A stretch of 64,000 nucleotides of DNA from Culex pipiens pallens. Its lineage: Eukaryota > Arthropoda > Insecta > Diptera > Culicidae. Shown piece after piece: positions 10,797 through 23,255 of this stretch. A program made the translations under genes and the position numbers. The stretch's first letter is position 1, and each line of letters opens with the position of its first letter. Below the pieces are notes generated by a model. That model made no database searches. It was not told where the DNA came from and worked only from the letters and a program-made list of their open reading frames with translations. The stretch spans positions 19,960,873-20,024,872 of the forward strand of contig NC_068938.1 of the NCBI RefSeq assembly GCF_016801865.2, read 5' to 3'.

Positions 10797-11433
10797 TTTT
10801 TAATTGTTTTTCTTAACCCTTACTAAAACGTTAACACATGAAAATCTTTAAAAAATTGTTAAAGCAAAAAAACAACAAATTTCACAGAACATTTATTTTC
10901 AAGAATTGAAAAAAATAATGAATTAGGTTTCTCAACATCTTTGGGTCCAATCAACAAATTTTTATTAAAGATTTGTAACGAAATTTTCTTTTCAAAAACA
11001 TATTTTTTTTAATGGAATGCATCCTCCTTCTTGAAATATGTAAAATATTGCAAATACCTGATAATTTTATTTTATTTTAAAGGCCCGTTAACTTTTTAAA
11101 ATTGAGCAGTAGGGGAACAGCATCTAATTCCAGCGTGCCTCTAATGTTGGCAGGTCAGAACTTTGACATTCAATTAAAGCTAATTAAAAGCGTTTTCAAC
11201 TGAAATCGAGTGATAAATAGCTCAATGAGAAGTGAGCAAGCAAGTTTCTATCAAAAGTTTTGCAAAATTTGTTGTTTAAATAGTGAAAATAAGCTAATTG
11301 GATGGAGTTAGGAGCGAGTGCTAAACCTGCCAAACATACGAGAATTTCCCCTACATAAAACATGTTAAGTCATTTTCGATTGCAAATTTTGATTTTGCGC
11401 AAAAAATTTTGTGGATGTAATTTTTTAAATCTA

Positions 11434-11689
11434 TATACTGCCCATGTTCGCATAAATGTCCCATATGCAAAAACTGCAAGCTGAGAAAAACGCATTTGAA
11501 GTTTGTCCCATACATAAGGCTATGTGTTAAGTTCTCGCGAAAATAATGGATTTCCCCCTAATGTCTAGAACAAAATACTGGATGTTATATGCTCTTTTGA
11601 AAGAACACACGATTTTGAACCAAACTGCATCAATAACTAAAAAGTGATGAAAATGCATATGGGACATTTATGCGATCAGGAGCAGTATA
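11434..11689. mobile_element. Palindromic MITE with TATACTG termini
   Basis: The left end TATACTGCCCATG and right end (reverse complement) TATACTGCTCCTG are followed on both sides by CGCATAAATGTCCCATATGC. The inverted repeats are about 35 bp, consistent with a 256-bp MITE and a TA target site. It has no coding capacity. Confidence 0.75.
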
Positions 11690-12409
11690 CTTTCTATCTA
11701 TGATTATTTTTAAGAATCTTCTGCTGGTAGAAAAAATGTTCGTCCCTCAGCTCTGGTCAAGGTGGAGAGAGGGAAGAAAAGGGCAACAAATGAATAAAAA
11801 AAAGTGATTATTATATTTTTATACAGTATACATATAACAGTATATATATAACAGTTATGCTTCTGCCAAAAAATTGCAGAATTTTAATGAATTTATGATG
11901 ATATAATTTTTTGTGGCTCTCTACGGTTTCGCAAATCGACTTTACTTTGTATTTTTAAATTTGAATTAAACATTGTCCATGCCAAAACAAGCAATTTTGC
12001 ATCATCAGTTTTTTTTTACAAGTCTCCATACAAATTTGGGGGCTGGTCAAACAAAATGAAGGGAGAGGGGATTTTCTGATCGATTTGGTATCTTCAACAA
12101 GTTGTAGGTTATGATTAGCACGTTTTGAAGAAAAAGAATACGGTATCCTGATTTTTTATTCAAGTTTTAGAAATTCCCAAATTATGTATTTTTTTCATTT
12201 CCGTTTTTTGTTTTTTTGTTTTTTAGGGGACTTAAAAATACATCTTCTGAGCCATAGTGATTTTACCATCAAGCAGATGGTGCATAATCTGGTTTAGGAG
12301 ACAATTAATTAAAAATCGAAAAATCGAAAACTTGGACAATATAGTTATTTAAAATTATCTGAACCAAATTAAAATTTTCAATCAAAAGGTACTATTAATT
12401 TTTTTTTAT

Positions 12410-13410
12410 CAAATTTACCGTTTCCAAATTACTTTTAGGTTTAAATTTTCGATTTATTTTCGTTTTTTTTGCATTGTAAAAATAATTTTTGAAAAAAAGC
12501 AACCCTGAAAACATTTTTTTTTTAATTTCTTCAAGTTTCTCTCGAAAACTTTGAAAAATTGGCCAAATTGTTTTTGAGATACAACCTCACAAAGAATTTG
12601 AAACGATAAAATGAGTTTTTTGAATTGTACGCTAGTTATCCTGTAATTTCCAACTGATGAAATCTCGGAAACTATTGGTTCGAATTTCAACACCCAGAAC
12701 TGGGTATCAGCATACGAGAGGATAAAGAGCACGATTCGGCAGTAAAATGGTACTGTGTGCGGACGGAGAGGATAAATCCCAAAATTACCGAGAGTACTTT
12801 ACTCATGGTTCATCTTCAAAAAAAAGTTCATCTATCAAAAAAAAAGTACCGGTACCGAGACTCGAACCCAAGACCTTCGGCATATTGAACCGTGCCTTTG
12901 CCGTATGGGCCACCATGGTTCAGTAACTATGTGGCGGTCATTTGTCCATATAAGCCACTTAATAGGATGAACTGTTCCAATGAACGAATGAACACGCGAG
13001 AGGACTATACTCTCGCAAAATAGCACTTTCCTCACGTTTCTTTTCGTGAGGACTATCCCCTCGTTCTTTAACTTTGAGTGAATGTTTGTTATATTTGAAT
13101 TGAAAAGATCAGAAAATTTCACAAAAAATTAATTTTTTACATTAAAAATCGGACCAATAGTTTCTGAGATATCGTCAGTTGAAGACTACAGGCTAATAAG
13201 GTGAAACTTTAAAATAAAAACATTATCATCGATTCGAATAATGTGTGAGGCTGTATCTCAGAAAAAAAATCGCTCGATTTTCAAAGTCTCAGAGAGATTT
13301 TTATGTTCAGGGTGCTTTTTATTCAAGAAGTACTTTTAAAATGAAAAAAAACGAAATGTAATCGAAAATGTATACCTAAAAGTAACAATAACTTGAAATG
13401 AAACATTTTA
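12410..13410. repeat. Diverged long inverted repeat split by a tRNA-like insertion
   Basis: The arm at about 12410-12690 is matched in reverse complement by about 13130-13410; examples are TTACTTTTAGGT with ATTTTCGATT, and GAAACTATTGGT. Segments such as CTGAGATAT beside a 'cggaccaatag' block also occur in the near-perfect palindrome at 21008-22948, so this looks like an older member of the same superfamily. Flank at 11940-12165 (TTTGGTATCTTC) also matches that family's outer arm. The centre carries a tRNA-like element. Confidence 0.6.
12840..12925 (-). mobile_element. tRNA-like SINE head or tRNA pseudogene
   Basis: On the minus strand, an A-box-like TGGCCCATACGG (12901-12912) is followed at normal spacing by a B-box-like GGTTCGAGTCT (12858-12868) and a T-rich tail. 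A canonical cloverleaf with a clean anticodon arm could not be drawn, so this is called a tRNA-derived element rather than a functional tRNA. Confidence 0.5.
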
Positions 13411-13466
13411 TCAAAAAAAAAAGTTACGTACAAACCTTTCGATAAACTTTAATTTTGCTATTGCTT

Positions 13467-13680
13467 TTTTGCAATTTTGTTGTGAAATGACATACTTTTT
13501 CTGTCATTCTCGAGCGACGAAACGGCCTGCTTTTATCTTCCATAAGTAACAGAATGGGAAATAAATACCTTTCAATACCAGTGCTGAAAAATTCTACTCA
13601 TCAGCACTGAAATGGGTGCTGGAAAATTGAACTTTTCAAATCTCCCTTAAATCATTCAAATAAATCGAATTTGCTGTGTC
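13467..13680 (-). mobile_element. Fragment of the TGCAAY / TTTTCAGCAC MITE family
   Basis: The sequence CTGTCATTCTCGAGCGACGA and nearby CAGTGCTGAAAA blocks match the copies at 46644-47072, 52549-52932 and 55820-56232. Only the distal half is present. Confidence 0.5.
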
Positions 13681-13693
13681 AAAATTTTGCTGT

Positions 13694-13911
13694 GCCGTAA
13701 ACTGGGGTCAATCGGGACACATGGGGCGAATTGGGACAGAAGTTTTAACCATGTTGGAGCACAATATTTTGAATTTTCTGGTTGGTTCCGGTTAGAACAG
13801 ACTCAGACCAACAAAATGTGTACATCCATTTCCAAATTTAAAAGCTTCAAGTGCTCTAAAAACTGCTGTCCTAATTCAGACTGAAGTCCCGATTTGCCCC
13901 AGATTACGGTG
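13694..13911. mobile_element. MITE with CCGTAAACTGGGG termini
   Basis: The left end CCGTAAACTGGGGTCAATCG and the right end, whose reverse complement reads CCGTAATCTGGGGCAAATCG, form ~25-bp inverted repeats around a 170-bp interior. Fragments of the same terminus occur near 2355 and 5988. No ORF of note. Confidence 0.7.
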
Positions 13912-16395
13912 TTAACAAAATTTAAAAAAAATATTTTTGTGACCCTTATTGTTATGCAAATTTTAAATTTTATGAAATTTGAACTTTTTTTAAGTGTATT
14001 AGTTAACCGTAATAGAAATGAAGCATTTCAAAAACAATTATTTTTCGAATATCATAAATACTGAAGCAAAATATGAATCTTCAGTGTTTAGCAGTAAAAC
14101 GTGAACCAATTCAACCCAAAACTTCTCAGAATTTTGAACTAATTTTCAGTTCGTTGAAACCCTTTCCCGAAAAACTTAGAATGCCTTTTCAGCGCACCAA
14201 TTACTTCCCAAAGCATAAATTTCCACACTTTTTCCCACTCCCACGCTGACTAGTCCGATTAAAAACTCCCGCCAAGTGAAAAACACACAACCCTTGGCTT
14301 TCCATCAAAGAGGGTAAAACTCCCACACAAACACACCAAAATCCTCACCAAATAACAATAATAGCTGTCAAGCCAGAAAGTTGTCACCGCCACCAAAGCT
14401 TGCTCTGTTTTGTTGTTTTGGCCTGCCATTTGGAGCCGCAATATTGCGAGCGTCTAATTTGATTCACATTTTAAAAGGATTAGAAATCCTTAAAACGGCG
14501 ACGACGTCGGTCATGGAGCGTGAACTTTGTCGACTCTTGGCTGTCACTGCCACCACCGGCGTTCACCGCGTCGTCGGTTGACGGGTTTTATCGAGCTGCC
14601 AGCCCGAAAAGGGGACAATTTAAAACGGTGATGACGACGGGTTGCTGGCTTTAAAATAGAGCGCGCACGTGGGTGGTAGCTCGTGGGGTGGGATCGCAGC
14701 ATGCCACACCATGTAATGGGCTCTCGTCTGGCGGTGACATACATTACATGTCAAGTGGTTTTCCGTTGGACGGTGGATGCTGGAAATGTCCCAAATTTGA
14801 CGGCGGCTTACTTTGGGATGAGGTCGATGTGTGGAGTTCATTAAACTAATCCATCATAATAGGCGCTGACCATTACGGACCGTATGCTTTTAAGCCAATC
14901 AAAACTGACCCTTGGGGAGAACCAGCGGGAGCTTATGCTGGTCAATGGGACATGCGTATTTGTAGATTTTAAAGAAGGTGGTTGACCAGTAATTGCCGTT
15001 TTGCCTCTTCCCTAGATGACAAATTTGTTATTTTCCATATTTCGTGTGGACTTTAACAATAACAATACAACATTTTTTGAAATGTTTAACATCAAGCTAT
15101 TTTAGTTTCAAAAATCACACTTTTCGAACAAATAAAGTGCCAAATATAGTTTTAAACAAATCCGACACCAGTTAAATTAACCAGACACCTTGAGCCCGAA
15201 TCCAAAGTGACTACGAACAAATGTAAAGACAATTCAGTGTCGATATTTGCACAGTTCCTTTCTCCATCAAGAAGGACAATGGCATCGAATCGAACAATCG
15301 ATCCCTTCCAACGAAGCCGTCTCGGTCAAAGAGCCTCAACCAAACATAACCACAAACATCAGACTAAACTCACAAGACGTAAACCGACGGAGAAGTTCAA
15401 CCAAGTTTAAGAGACCATCCAAACTGACATTGATGTTCTCATGCAGCACAGGGAAGGTCCAGGAGGAGAACACTCCAAAGGTTTACTGTGTGTGATGAGG
15501 AAGAAATGAGCGTTCATCTCCGGTTGCTCTCTTGTGTCACACCAGCCAGTCAGCCTGCACTCTGTAGATACATGTCTGATTAGTACAAGACCTAAGAAGG
15601 CCGGTTGCATTCATAAGTGCTGAGCTGCACAGCCTACTGCCAAAAATGACTCTTGTTTGCTGTGTTATAAACACATCACAGTTTACAGGTGTTCAACAAG
15701 GCACGTTAACTCAAAGACCATGCGTCTCCCTGAACAGATGACAAGTGATTGTCATACAAATAATTTCAATTTGGTTCCAAACTCAGACTCCCGCGCAAAT
15801 TGAACCGGTAAAGAGCAAACCTCTCAGCTGCTTGCACTTATTCAATTGTACGTTAACGTAGGTTATGATTATCACACATACACAAACTCCACGCACTTCT
15901 ACTTGTGTGCAGTTGAAGGCATCATCAACGGCTGCTCCAAAGCCAGCCCGTGAACTGCAAACTGCCAAGCCAAACCAAGTCTGGTTCTTTGTTTAGGTCG
16001 AGTAACAAATTTTCAAGTACCGAAGAGCAGCAGCAGTAATAAGGGCAAGCAAACAACAGCAGAGTTTTTGAGCATTTTCGGAGTGAGGGTCGTCGAGCGG
16101 AAATTCAAAAACAGAACGAAGCCAGCCAGTTTGTCGACACACCCTCCGCCTTCCTTTTTGGCAAGAGCCTCGTGTCAGTGAATAAAAAGCTTAAACTGTA
16201 GTTAGCAGCAGCAGCAGCAGAAGTTTTAGGAACAAACGTTCGGTTTGCTCTTTATTGAAAGAAACAGAATAATTGCACACACGCAATCAAATAGGAAATT
16301 TCAAGATCAAATCATACTGTGCAAGGAATGGACTTAGGAATGGGGTACTGTAACGAAAAAAAATCTCGGTTTACTGCCCTTAATTTTAAGCTGTG
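13912..16395. other. Mostly unique intergenic sequence, no recognised gene
   Basis: Mixed composition. Higher-GC, CpG-containing stretches at about 14480-14850 and 15540-16200 lack repeat signatures and include CAG-triplet runs (16026, 16205). All ORFs are short (at most 82 residues), overlap each other and resemble nothing I know. Possible regulatory DNA or an untranslated exon. Confidence 0.4.
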
Positions 16396-17030
16396 TAAAA
16401 CTAAAAACTAAAAACTAAAAACTAAAAACTAAAAACTAAAAACTAAAAACTAAAAACTAAAAACTAAAAACTAAAAACTAAAAACTAAAAACTAAAAACT
16501 AAAAACTAAAAACTAAAAACTAAAAACTAAAAACTAAAAACTAAAAACTAAAAACTAAAAACTAAAAACTAAAAACTAAAAACTAAAAACTAAAAACTAA
16601 AAACTAAAAACTAAAAACTAAAAACTAAAAACTAAAAACTAAAAACTAAAAACTAAAAACTAAAAACTAAAAACTAAAAACTAAAAACTAAAAACTAAAA
16701 ACTAAAAACTAAAAACTAAAAACTAAAAACTAAAAACTAAAAACTAAAAACTAAAAACTAAAAACTAAAAACTAAAAACTAAAAACTAAAAACTAAAAAC
16801 TAAAAACTAAAAACTAAAAACTAAAAACTAAAAACTAAAAACTAAAAACTAAAAACTAAAAACTAAAAACTAAAAACTAAAAACTAAAAACTAAAAACTA
16901 AAAACTAAAAACTAAAAACTAAAAACTAAAAACTAAAAACTAAAAACTAAAAACTAAAAACTAAAAACTTAAAACTAAAAACTAAAAACTAAAAACTAAA
17001 AACTACAAACTAAAAACTAAAAACTAAAAA
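16396..17030. repeat. Heptanucleotide satellite (AAAAACT)n, about 90 copies
   Basis: The array is essentially perfect over ~630 bp, with only isolated variants near 16968 (extra T, loss of A) and 17006 (ACAAACT). Such uniformity indicates recent expansion or homogenisation. The unit is not a known insect telomere repeat (TTAGG). Confidence 0.97.
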
Positions 17031-17449
17031 CATGGGTAATTCTCCGCCAACTCACACAGCAGTTGCCCCGAACCCTCTTCGATTTTTATGTAAAATTAGA
17101 CGCCCGATTTGATAGCGTACTCAGAATTCCGAAAAAAAACGTATTTTTCATCGAAAAAAAACGCCAAAAAAGTTTTAAAAACTCTGACATTTTCCGTTAC
17201 TCGACTGTAAAAAAAATTTAGAACGTGTCATTTTAAGGGAAATTTAATGTACTTTTCGAATCTACATTAACTCAGAAGGGTCATTTTTTCATTTAGAGCA
17301 AAATTTTTCATTTTAAAATTTCGTGTTTTTTCTAACTTCGCAAGGTTATTTTTAGAGTGTAACAATGTTCTACAAAGTTGTAGAGCAGACATTTCCAAAA
17401 ATGTTGATAAACAAAAATAAGGGGTTTGCTTCTAAACATCACGAGTTAT
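17031..17449. repeat. 420-bp spacer between two heptamer satellites, probable repeat core
   Basis: The segment starts CATGGGTAATTCTCCGCC and ends at CACGAGTTATC. It lies exactly between two different heptamer arrays, as if each array were an expanded simple-sequence edge of one element. It has poly-A runs and no ORF, and its class is unknown. Confidence 0.4.
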
Positions 17450-17912
17450 CATAAAACATAAAACATAAAACATAAAACATAAAACATAAAACATAAAACA
17501 TAAAACATAAAACATAAAACATAAAACATAAAACATAAAACATAAAACATAAAACATAAAACATAAAACATAAAACATAAAACATAAAACATAAAACATA
17601 AAACATAAAACATAAAACATAAAACATAAAACATAAAACATAAAACATAAAACATAAAACATAAAACATAAAACATAAAACATAAAACATAAAACATAAA
17701 ACATAAAACATAAAACATAAAACATAAAACATAAAACATAAAACATAAAACATAAAACATAAAACATAAAACATAAAACATAAAACATAAAACATAAAAC
17801 ATAAAACATAAAACATAAAACATAAAACATAAAACATAAAACATAAAACATAAAACATAAAACATAAAACATAAAACATAAAACATAAAACATAAAACAT
17901 AAAACATAAAAC
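17450..17912. repeat. Heptanucleotide satellite (ATAAAAC)n, 66 copies
   Basis: The array appears perfect over 462 bp. Because 7 is not a multiple of 3 and no unit junction makes a stop, all three minus-strand frames stay open and encode repeats of MFYVLCF. These are not genes. Confidence 0.97.
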
Positions 17913-17930
17913 AATTGAAGAATGCCGGTG

Positions 17931-18781
17931 CAGTCCAGACTTGATTATCCGAAGACTCGATTATCCGAAGTTTGGATTATCCGAAGTTCGATTATCCGAA
18001 GGTTTGTATGGGACTTCGGATAAGGCTGGTACAAATATTTTTAAAAGTTTTTGTCACCCCCCCCCCCCCCCCCCCTTCAAAATTGGCCCGAAAAATCAGG
18101 GGGCAAAAAAAATATTTTTACAATAAACTTCAAAATTTCAATGAAAATTCAAGTGCAACCAGCTGAAATCAAATTAAAATACATTCTCCTGCGTTTAAAA
18201 TTATTTTTAGCATGTTTGGGTTTATTAAAAAATCTTAAGATTTTTTGAAAATTTTCAATGCAAAATATTTTTTTTCGATGCAATATTTGTATTTGTCAGA
18301 TCTTAGATTTTTTGAAAACTAATGATTGCAAAACAACTGAACTAGTGTAATATGCATTTTAAAACACTTTTTTTATTTAAATGTGAAGACTATGGCTTGT
18401 TATTTAATTGTTTATATTTTTTTAATTTTTTGCCCCCCCCTTGACCTCGGCCAGGGCCGAGGGACAAAAACTTATTTAAATATTTGCATCGGCCTAATCG
18501 AATCACGAACAAAAAAAAAATTCGTATTTTTTCATTTTCTTGTTTTTAACATAAAATTTGAGTTCTACGACCCCATTTTAGTCAAATTTGGGTTGTTGAT
18601 TGCCTTTTGAAAATTAAATGCATTTTTTCAATATTGTATTCTAAATAATCTAAGCGTAGTTTAGGGGTCATACCTATGCTCAACAATCAAAAATTTAACA
18701 ACGAAAAAAAATTTTTTTTCCGTGATTCGATTATCCGAAGTGAAATTTTTCCGAGGTCTTCGGATTATCGAGTCTCGACTA
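17931..18781. mobile_element. CAGTCCAGACTC-family MITE (copy 2) with a 19-nt poly-C tract
   Basis: The left end CAGTCCAGACTTGATTATCC is followed by several GATTATCCGAAG iterations. The right end has ATTATCGAGTCTCGACTA. The interior contains 19 consecutive C residues at 18057-18075 and a G+C block near 18434. The same interior recurs, partly inverted, at 57465-58546. No clear TA duplication is visible for this copy. Confidence 0.7.
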
Positions 18782-19782
18782 TAAATGTAAGTACGAAATT
18801 ACAAAAAAAAACGTATTATTATTTATTCATATCAAATTTGCAAAAAAAAGAGAAATCAAACACAAAATCTCACTGCATTCTTACAGTACCCCATTCAAGA
18901 CACTCTCAATCCCATTGTCACGTTCGTGTTCTGCGACTGCATCCATCAACCTCTTCATTCTGCTCTGTTCAGTTCCGTTACACAACACACCTTGAGGACG
19001 CTGACCACCGTTTAAGGAACCTCCTACGGGTTCCGATTCTCCACGGCACTGCTAGCGCGAAACACCGGCGAATAATTTGATATTTTAATAATAGCCCACC
19101 AGACCATGCCTGCTGCACATTGTGCCCCTCGGCGTTCGTTATCCCTCAATCTGGCTCTCTCTGCGAACTCTGTCAATTCTGGTTCTGATTTTCTTTGCAT
19201 TGTGCCTGCGTGCTCTATTGTTGTCGTCGAGCTGCTCACCTTTCGTCGCGTCTTCCAGCGGAAGTGCCTGATGCTTAATACCGGGCCGAGGTTGTTCCTT
19301 TTTTTCTCCTCCTAGCCTGGCTGGCAGCCGTCTTAAGAAAGGACGCGTGTTTTGATTTCCGGTTAATTATTATTATTGCAGCAGTTGGCTCGTGCCGGCA
19401 GTCCCGGCCCCCTGAAGATATTGCGATATGTCACGACCCTACCCACGGCGTACAGCCGTCGTGGAGGACGAAGACGACGCCACCAACTCTCCAGATTGAG
19501 ACCAGATGCACACTCAAATTGGTTTCGTCAAGGTAAAACGGCTTGATCTTGCTGGGTAGATGTTCTGTTGATGGAGAAGGAGGATGAACAACTCCTTGAA
19601 GATACCTGAAGGAATGACAAAAAAAAATGTGCGTGATGAAATTTGAGTAGTCCCCGGGTGGAACGGAGAGCAAAAAGTGGTCCTACTGGATGTACACTTG
19701 TTCCTCGCTCAGGCCGCTAGCTGGCATGGAATGTGCCTTGTGTGCCCAAGTGGCTTCGCGAACAACGGAAGGAAGCAACCCA
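18782..19782. other. Unique higher-GC intergenic segment, no recognised gene
   Basis: About 18890-19480 is CpG-containing and non-repetitive, with pyrimidine-rich stretches. The overlapping short ORFs give no recognisable protein. It could hold regulatory DNA. Confidence 0.35.
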
Positions 19783-20010
19783 CACAGAAAAAAAAAGTTG
19801 AATTTTGGAATGTTGAAAATTTGGTAGGTTGAATATTACCTCTTTATTTGTGTAATATTACATAAAAAATGTGTAAAAATGTGAACCTGATGAATATTTA
19901 TCAAAAACTGATGAAAATTCATCATTTTCTGGGGTAAAATTTATCATTTATTTTGCCACAAAATCTGTCACCATTTCCTGATGAATATTACCATCATTTT
20001 TTTTTCTGTG
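19783..20010. mobile_element. MITE with CACAGAAAAAAA termini (copy 1)
   Basis: CACAGAAAAAAAAA at the left and TTTTTTTTTCTGTG at the right enclose AT-rich sequence with repeated AATATTAC and TGATGAATATT blocks. The same organisation is present at 29734-29934. Confidence 0.7.
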
Positions 20011-21007
20011 CATTTGTCACTGGAATGCTTTATGCAAATTACCGCGCGACTCGTACCTAATAACATACCTGGAGAAGCCTTCGTCAGAGGGCTCCCTTCC
20101 TCGTCGCGGTGCACGTGTTCACAATTGAAGAGAGTGAGCATGACTTTTAGACGAAACTCTTATACTAGAAGTAGGTTTTCCGGGAGGCGTTCCCGACAAT
20201 CTGGTCTGACAACAGCTGTGGCGAGTTGACGAGTCGGTTCCTTTTCCAGATTGTGTCCAGGTGTTTCAAAACTTCCTGCGAAGTGCACACACGTGGCTTG
20301 GTGGAATTTGCCCAGTTGCACATTTTCCTTAAGACTTTGCTCCACTTTCGTAACTCACGAGAGGTTTTATCTACAAACTGCACAAATTGCCCTTCTCAAA
20401 CGGCCACTTGACTTTGGATCCCCCTTTTTTTGTACCCACGACATGCATGATAATTAATCATTCCACGCGTAATCGCTTATCGTTTGAGCGGTGCACCAGC
20501 GCTCCTTTCGTGAAGTTTCACCCCGAAAAAGATAAGTCACGCGATTGTCCTATTTTTCTTATCCTCCCTCCCCTTTCGTGGGTTGTGGAAAATTCACGGA
20601 AAATCACGCGCGTCTATCAAGGCTAATTTTTCACCACTCAACGGCTTGAGCGCGATCCAAGGAAGCGGTGATATCACAATTACGAAACGGACACCACGAT
20701 AGGGTGGTGCTTTTGAGGGGGAAAATGCAAATTTTTGAAATAGAAGAAGATAAGCTTTATTTTCTTAGGACGTTATAAGAGATGGTTCAAATATTATGTA
20801 ACGAAAAAATATAATTTTCCGACTTTTTCCCTGAGTTATCAATTTAACTTATTTTAATTAATTATGAATTGAAATAAATGTCCCACAAAGTGGCCTTCTT
20901 AATCCCATCCCCTCTAAGGTAATATTTGAACTTGGTATTTTATTGAAACAACATAACTTTTTTAGTGAAATTTTATTCCCAAATTCACAGATTCCTTGAA
21001 AACTTAT
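20011..21007. other. Intergenic sequence, no recognised gene
   Basis: 20030-20650 is unique and moderately G+C-rich with pyrimidine tracts; 20700 onward is A+T-rich. Short ORFs on both strands overlap over 20160-20460 and none is convincing. Confidence 0.35.
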
Positions 21008-22948
21008 AGCTGAGCAATTCTCTACGAAATCGGTCTTTTTTCTTCAATTTTTATTTTTTGTCTTTTTTAATCCGACTGAAACTTTTTTGGTGCCTTCGGT
21101 ATGCCCAAAGAAGTCATTTTGCATCATTAGTTTGTCCATATAATTTTCCATACAAATTTGGCAGCTGTCCATACACAAATGATGTATGAAAATTCAAAAA
21201 TCTGTATCTTTTGAAGGAATTTTTTGATCGATTTGGTGTCTTCGGCAAAGTTGTAGGTATGGATAGGGACCACACTGGAAAAAAATAATACACGGTAAAA
21301 AAAAATTGGTGATTTTTTTATTTAACTTTTTATTACTAAAACTTGATTTACAAAAAAACACTATTTTTATTTTTTTTTATTTTTTGATATGTTTTAGAGG
21401 ACATAAAATGCCAACTTTTCAGAAATTTCCAGGTTGTGCAAAAAATCATTGACCGAGTTATGAATTTTTTAATCAATACTGATTTTTTCAAAAAATCGAA
21501 ATTTTGGTCGTAAAAATTTTTTAACTTCATTTTTCGATGTAAAATCAAATTTGCAATCAAAAAGTACTTTAGTGAAATTTTGATAAAGTGCACCGTTTTC
21601 AAGTTATAGCCATTTTTATGTAACTTTTTTCAAAATAGTCGCAGTTTTTCATTTTTTTAAATTAGTGCACATGTTTGCCCACTTTTGAAAAAAATATTTT
21701 TGAAAAGCTGAGAAAATTCTCTATATTTTGCTTCTTCGGACTTTGTCGATACGACCTTTAATTGCTGAGATATTGCAATGCAAAGGTTTAAAAACAGGAA
21801 AATTGATGTTTTCTAAGTCTCACCCAAACAACCCACCATTTTCTATCGTCAATATCTTAGCAACTAATTGTCCGATTTTCAATGTTAATATATGAAACAT
21901 TTGTGAAATTTTCCGATCTTTTCGAAAAAAATATTTTCAAAATTTTCAAATCAAGACTAACATTTTAAAAAGGCGTAATATTGAATGTCTGGCCTTTTTG
22001 AAACGTTAGTCTTGATTTGAAATTTTGAAAATATTTTTTTCGAAAAGATCGGAAAATTTCACAAATGTTTTATATATAAACATTGAAAATCGGACCATTA
22101 GTTGCTGAGATATTGACGATAGAAAATGGTGGGTTGTTTGGGTGAGACTTAGAAAACATCAATTTTCCTGTTTTTAAACCTTTGCAGTGCAATATCTCAG
22201 CAACTAAAGGTCGTATCAACAAAGTCCGAAGAAGCAAAATATAGAAAATTTTCTCTGCTCTTCAAAAATATTTTTTTCAAAACTGGGCAAACATCTGCAC
22301 TAATTTAAAAAAATTAAAAACCGCGACTATTTTCAAAAAAGTCACTTAAATATGGCTAAAACTTGAAAACGGTGCACTTTATCAAAATTTCACTAAAGTA
22401 CTTTTTGATTGCAAATTTGATTTTACATCGAAAAATGAAGTTGAAAATTTTTTACGACCAAAATTTCGATTTTTTGAAAAAATCAGTATTGATTAAAAAA
22501 TTCATAACTCGGTCAATGATTTTTTGCACAACCTGGAAATTTCTGAAAAGTTGGCATTTTATGTCCTCTAAAACATATCAAAAAATAAAAAAAATTAAAA
22601 ATAGTGTTTTTTTGTAAATCAAGTTTTAGTAATAAAAAGTTAAATAAAAAAATCACCAAATTTGTTTTACCGTGTATTATTTTTTTTCCAGTGTAGTCCG
22701 TATCCATACCTACAACTTTGCCGAAGACACCAAATCGATCAAAAAATTCCTTCAAAAGATACAGATTTTTGAATTTTCACATATCATTTTTGTATGGACA
22801 GCTGCCAAATTTGTATGGAAAATTATATGGACAAACTAATGATGCAAAATGGCTTCTTTGGGCATACCGAAGGCACCAAAAAAGTTTCAGTCGGATTAAA
22901 AAATACTAAAAAAATCGAATGACCGAAATCCTAGAGAACTGCTCAGCT
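21008..22948. mobile_element. 1.94-kb near-perfect palindromic foldback element
   Basis: The outer ends AGCTGAGCAATTCTCTA and (reverse complement) AGCTGAGCAGTTCTCTA start arms of about 960 bp that mirror each other almost base for base. The arms meet at a 16-nt spacer (21975-21990) inside the stem TCAAGACTAAC/GTTAGTCTTGA. The arms encode matching, oppositely oriented 84-residue ORFs (21348-21602 minus, 22363-22617 plus), which is a by-product of symmetry. A transcript would form one very long hairpin. Confidence 0.9.
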
Positions 22949-23255
22949 GTATCATTATTGTATAAATATATAATTGATGAAAATCTTGGTTGAAAAGTCA
23001 TTTGTTTATACAAACAAACAATTAAGTAAACTTCTCAGGCTGGTTACAAGAATTTTAAACCTGGTACTCTATTTTGTTCATATCTGAAAAAATACAATAT
23101 TAAGCTTAATTTGGAATGCCAAAAAAAAATTATGCAAAAAAGTTTTAAAGAAATGTTGAAAATAAACTTGCACAACCGATTGTAAAATATTTGGAATTCT
23201 ATGATAAAGTTTACTTTCGTATTTTCAACAAAAGGGGCAATTTAAGGATTTTAAT

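Noticed and set aside
16396..17030. Interstitial telomeric repeat
   Set aside because: The unit AAAAACT (complement AGTTTTT) is not TTAGG or any known insect telomere motif.
17432..17914. Three overlapping minus-strand ORFs encoding MFYVLCF repeats
   Set aside because: They are a consequence of a 7-bp satellite lacking stop codons in any minus frame, not genes.
21348..22617. Pair of near-identical 84-residue ORFs in opposite orientation
   Set aside because: They are mirror images created by the palindrome arms. The composition is A+T-driven and there is no domain.
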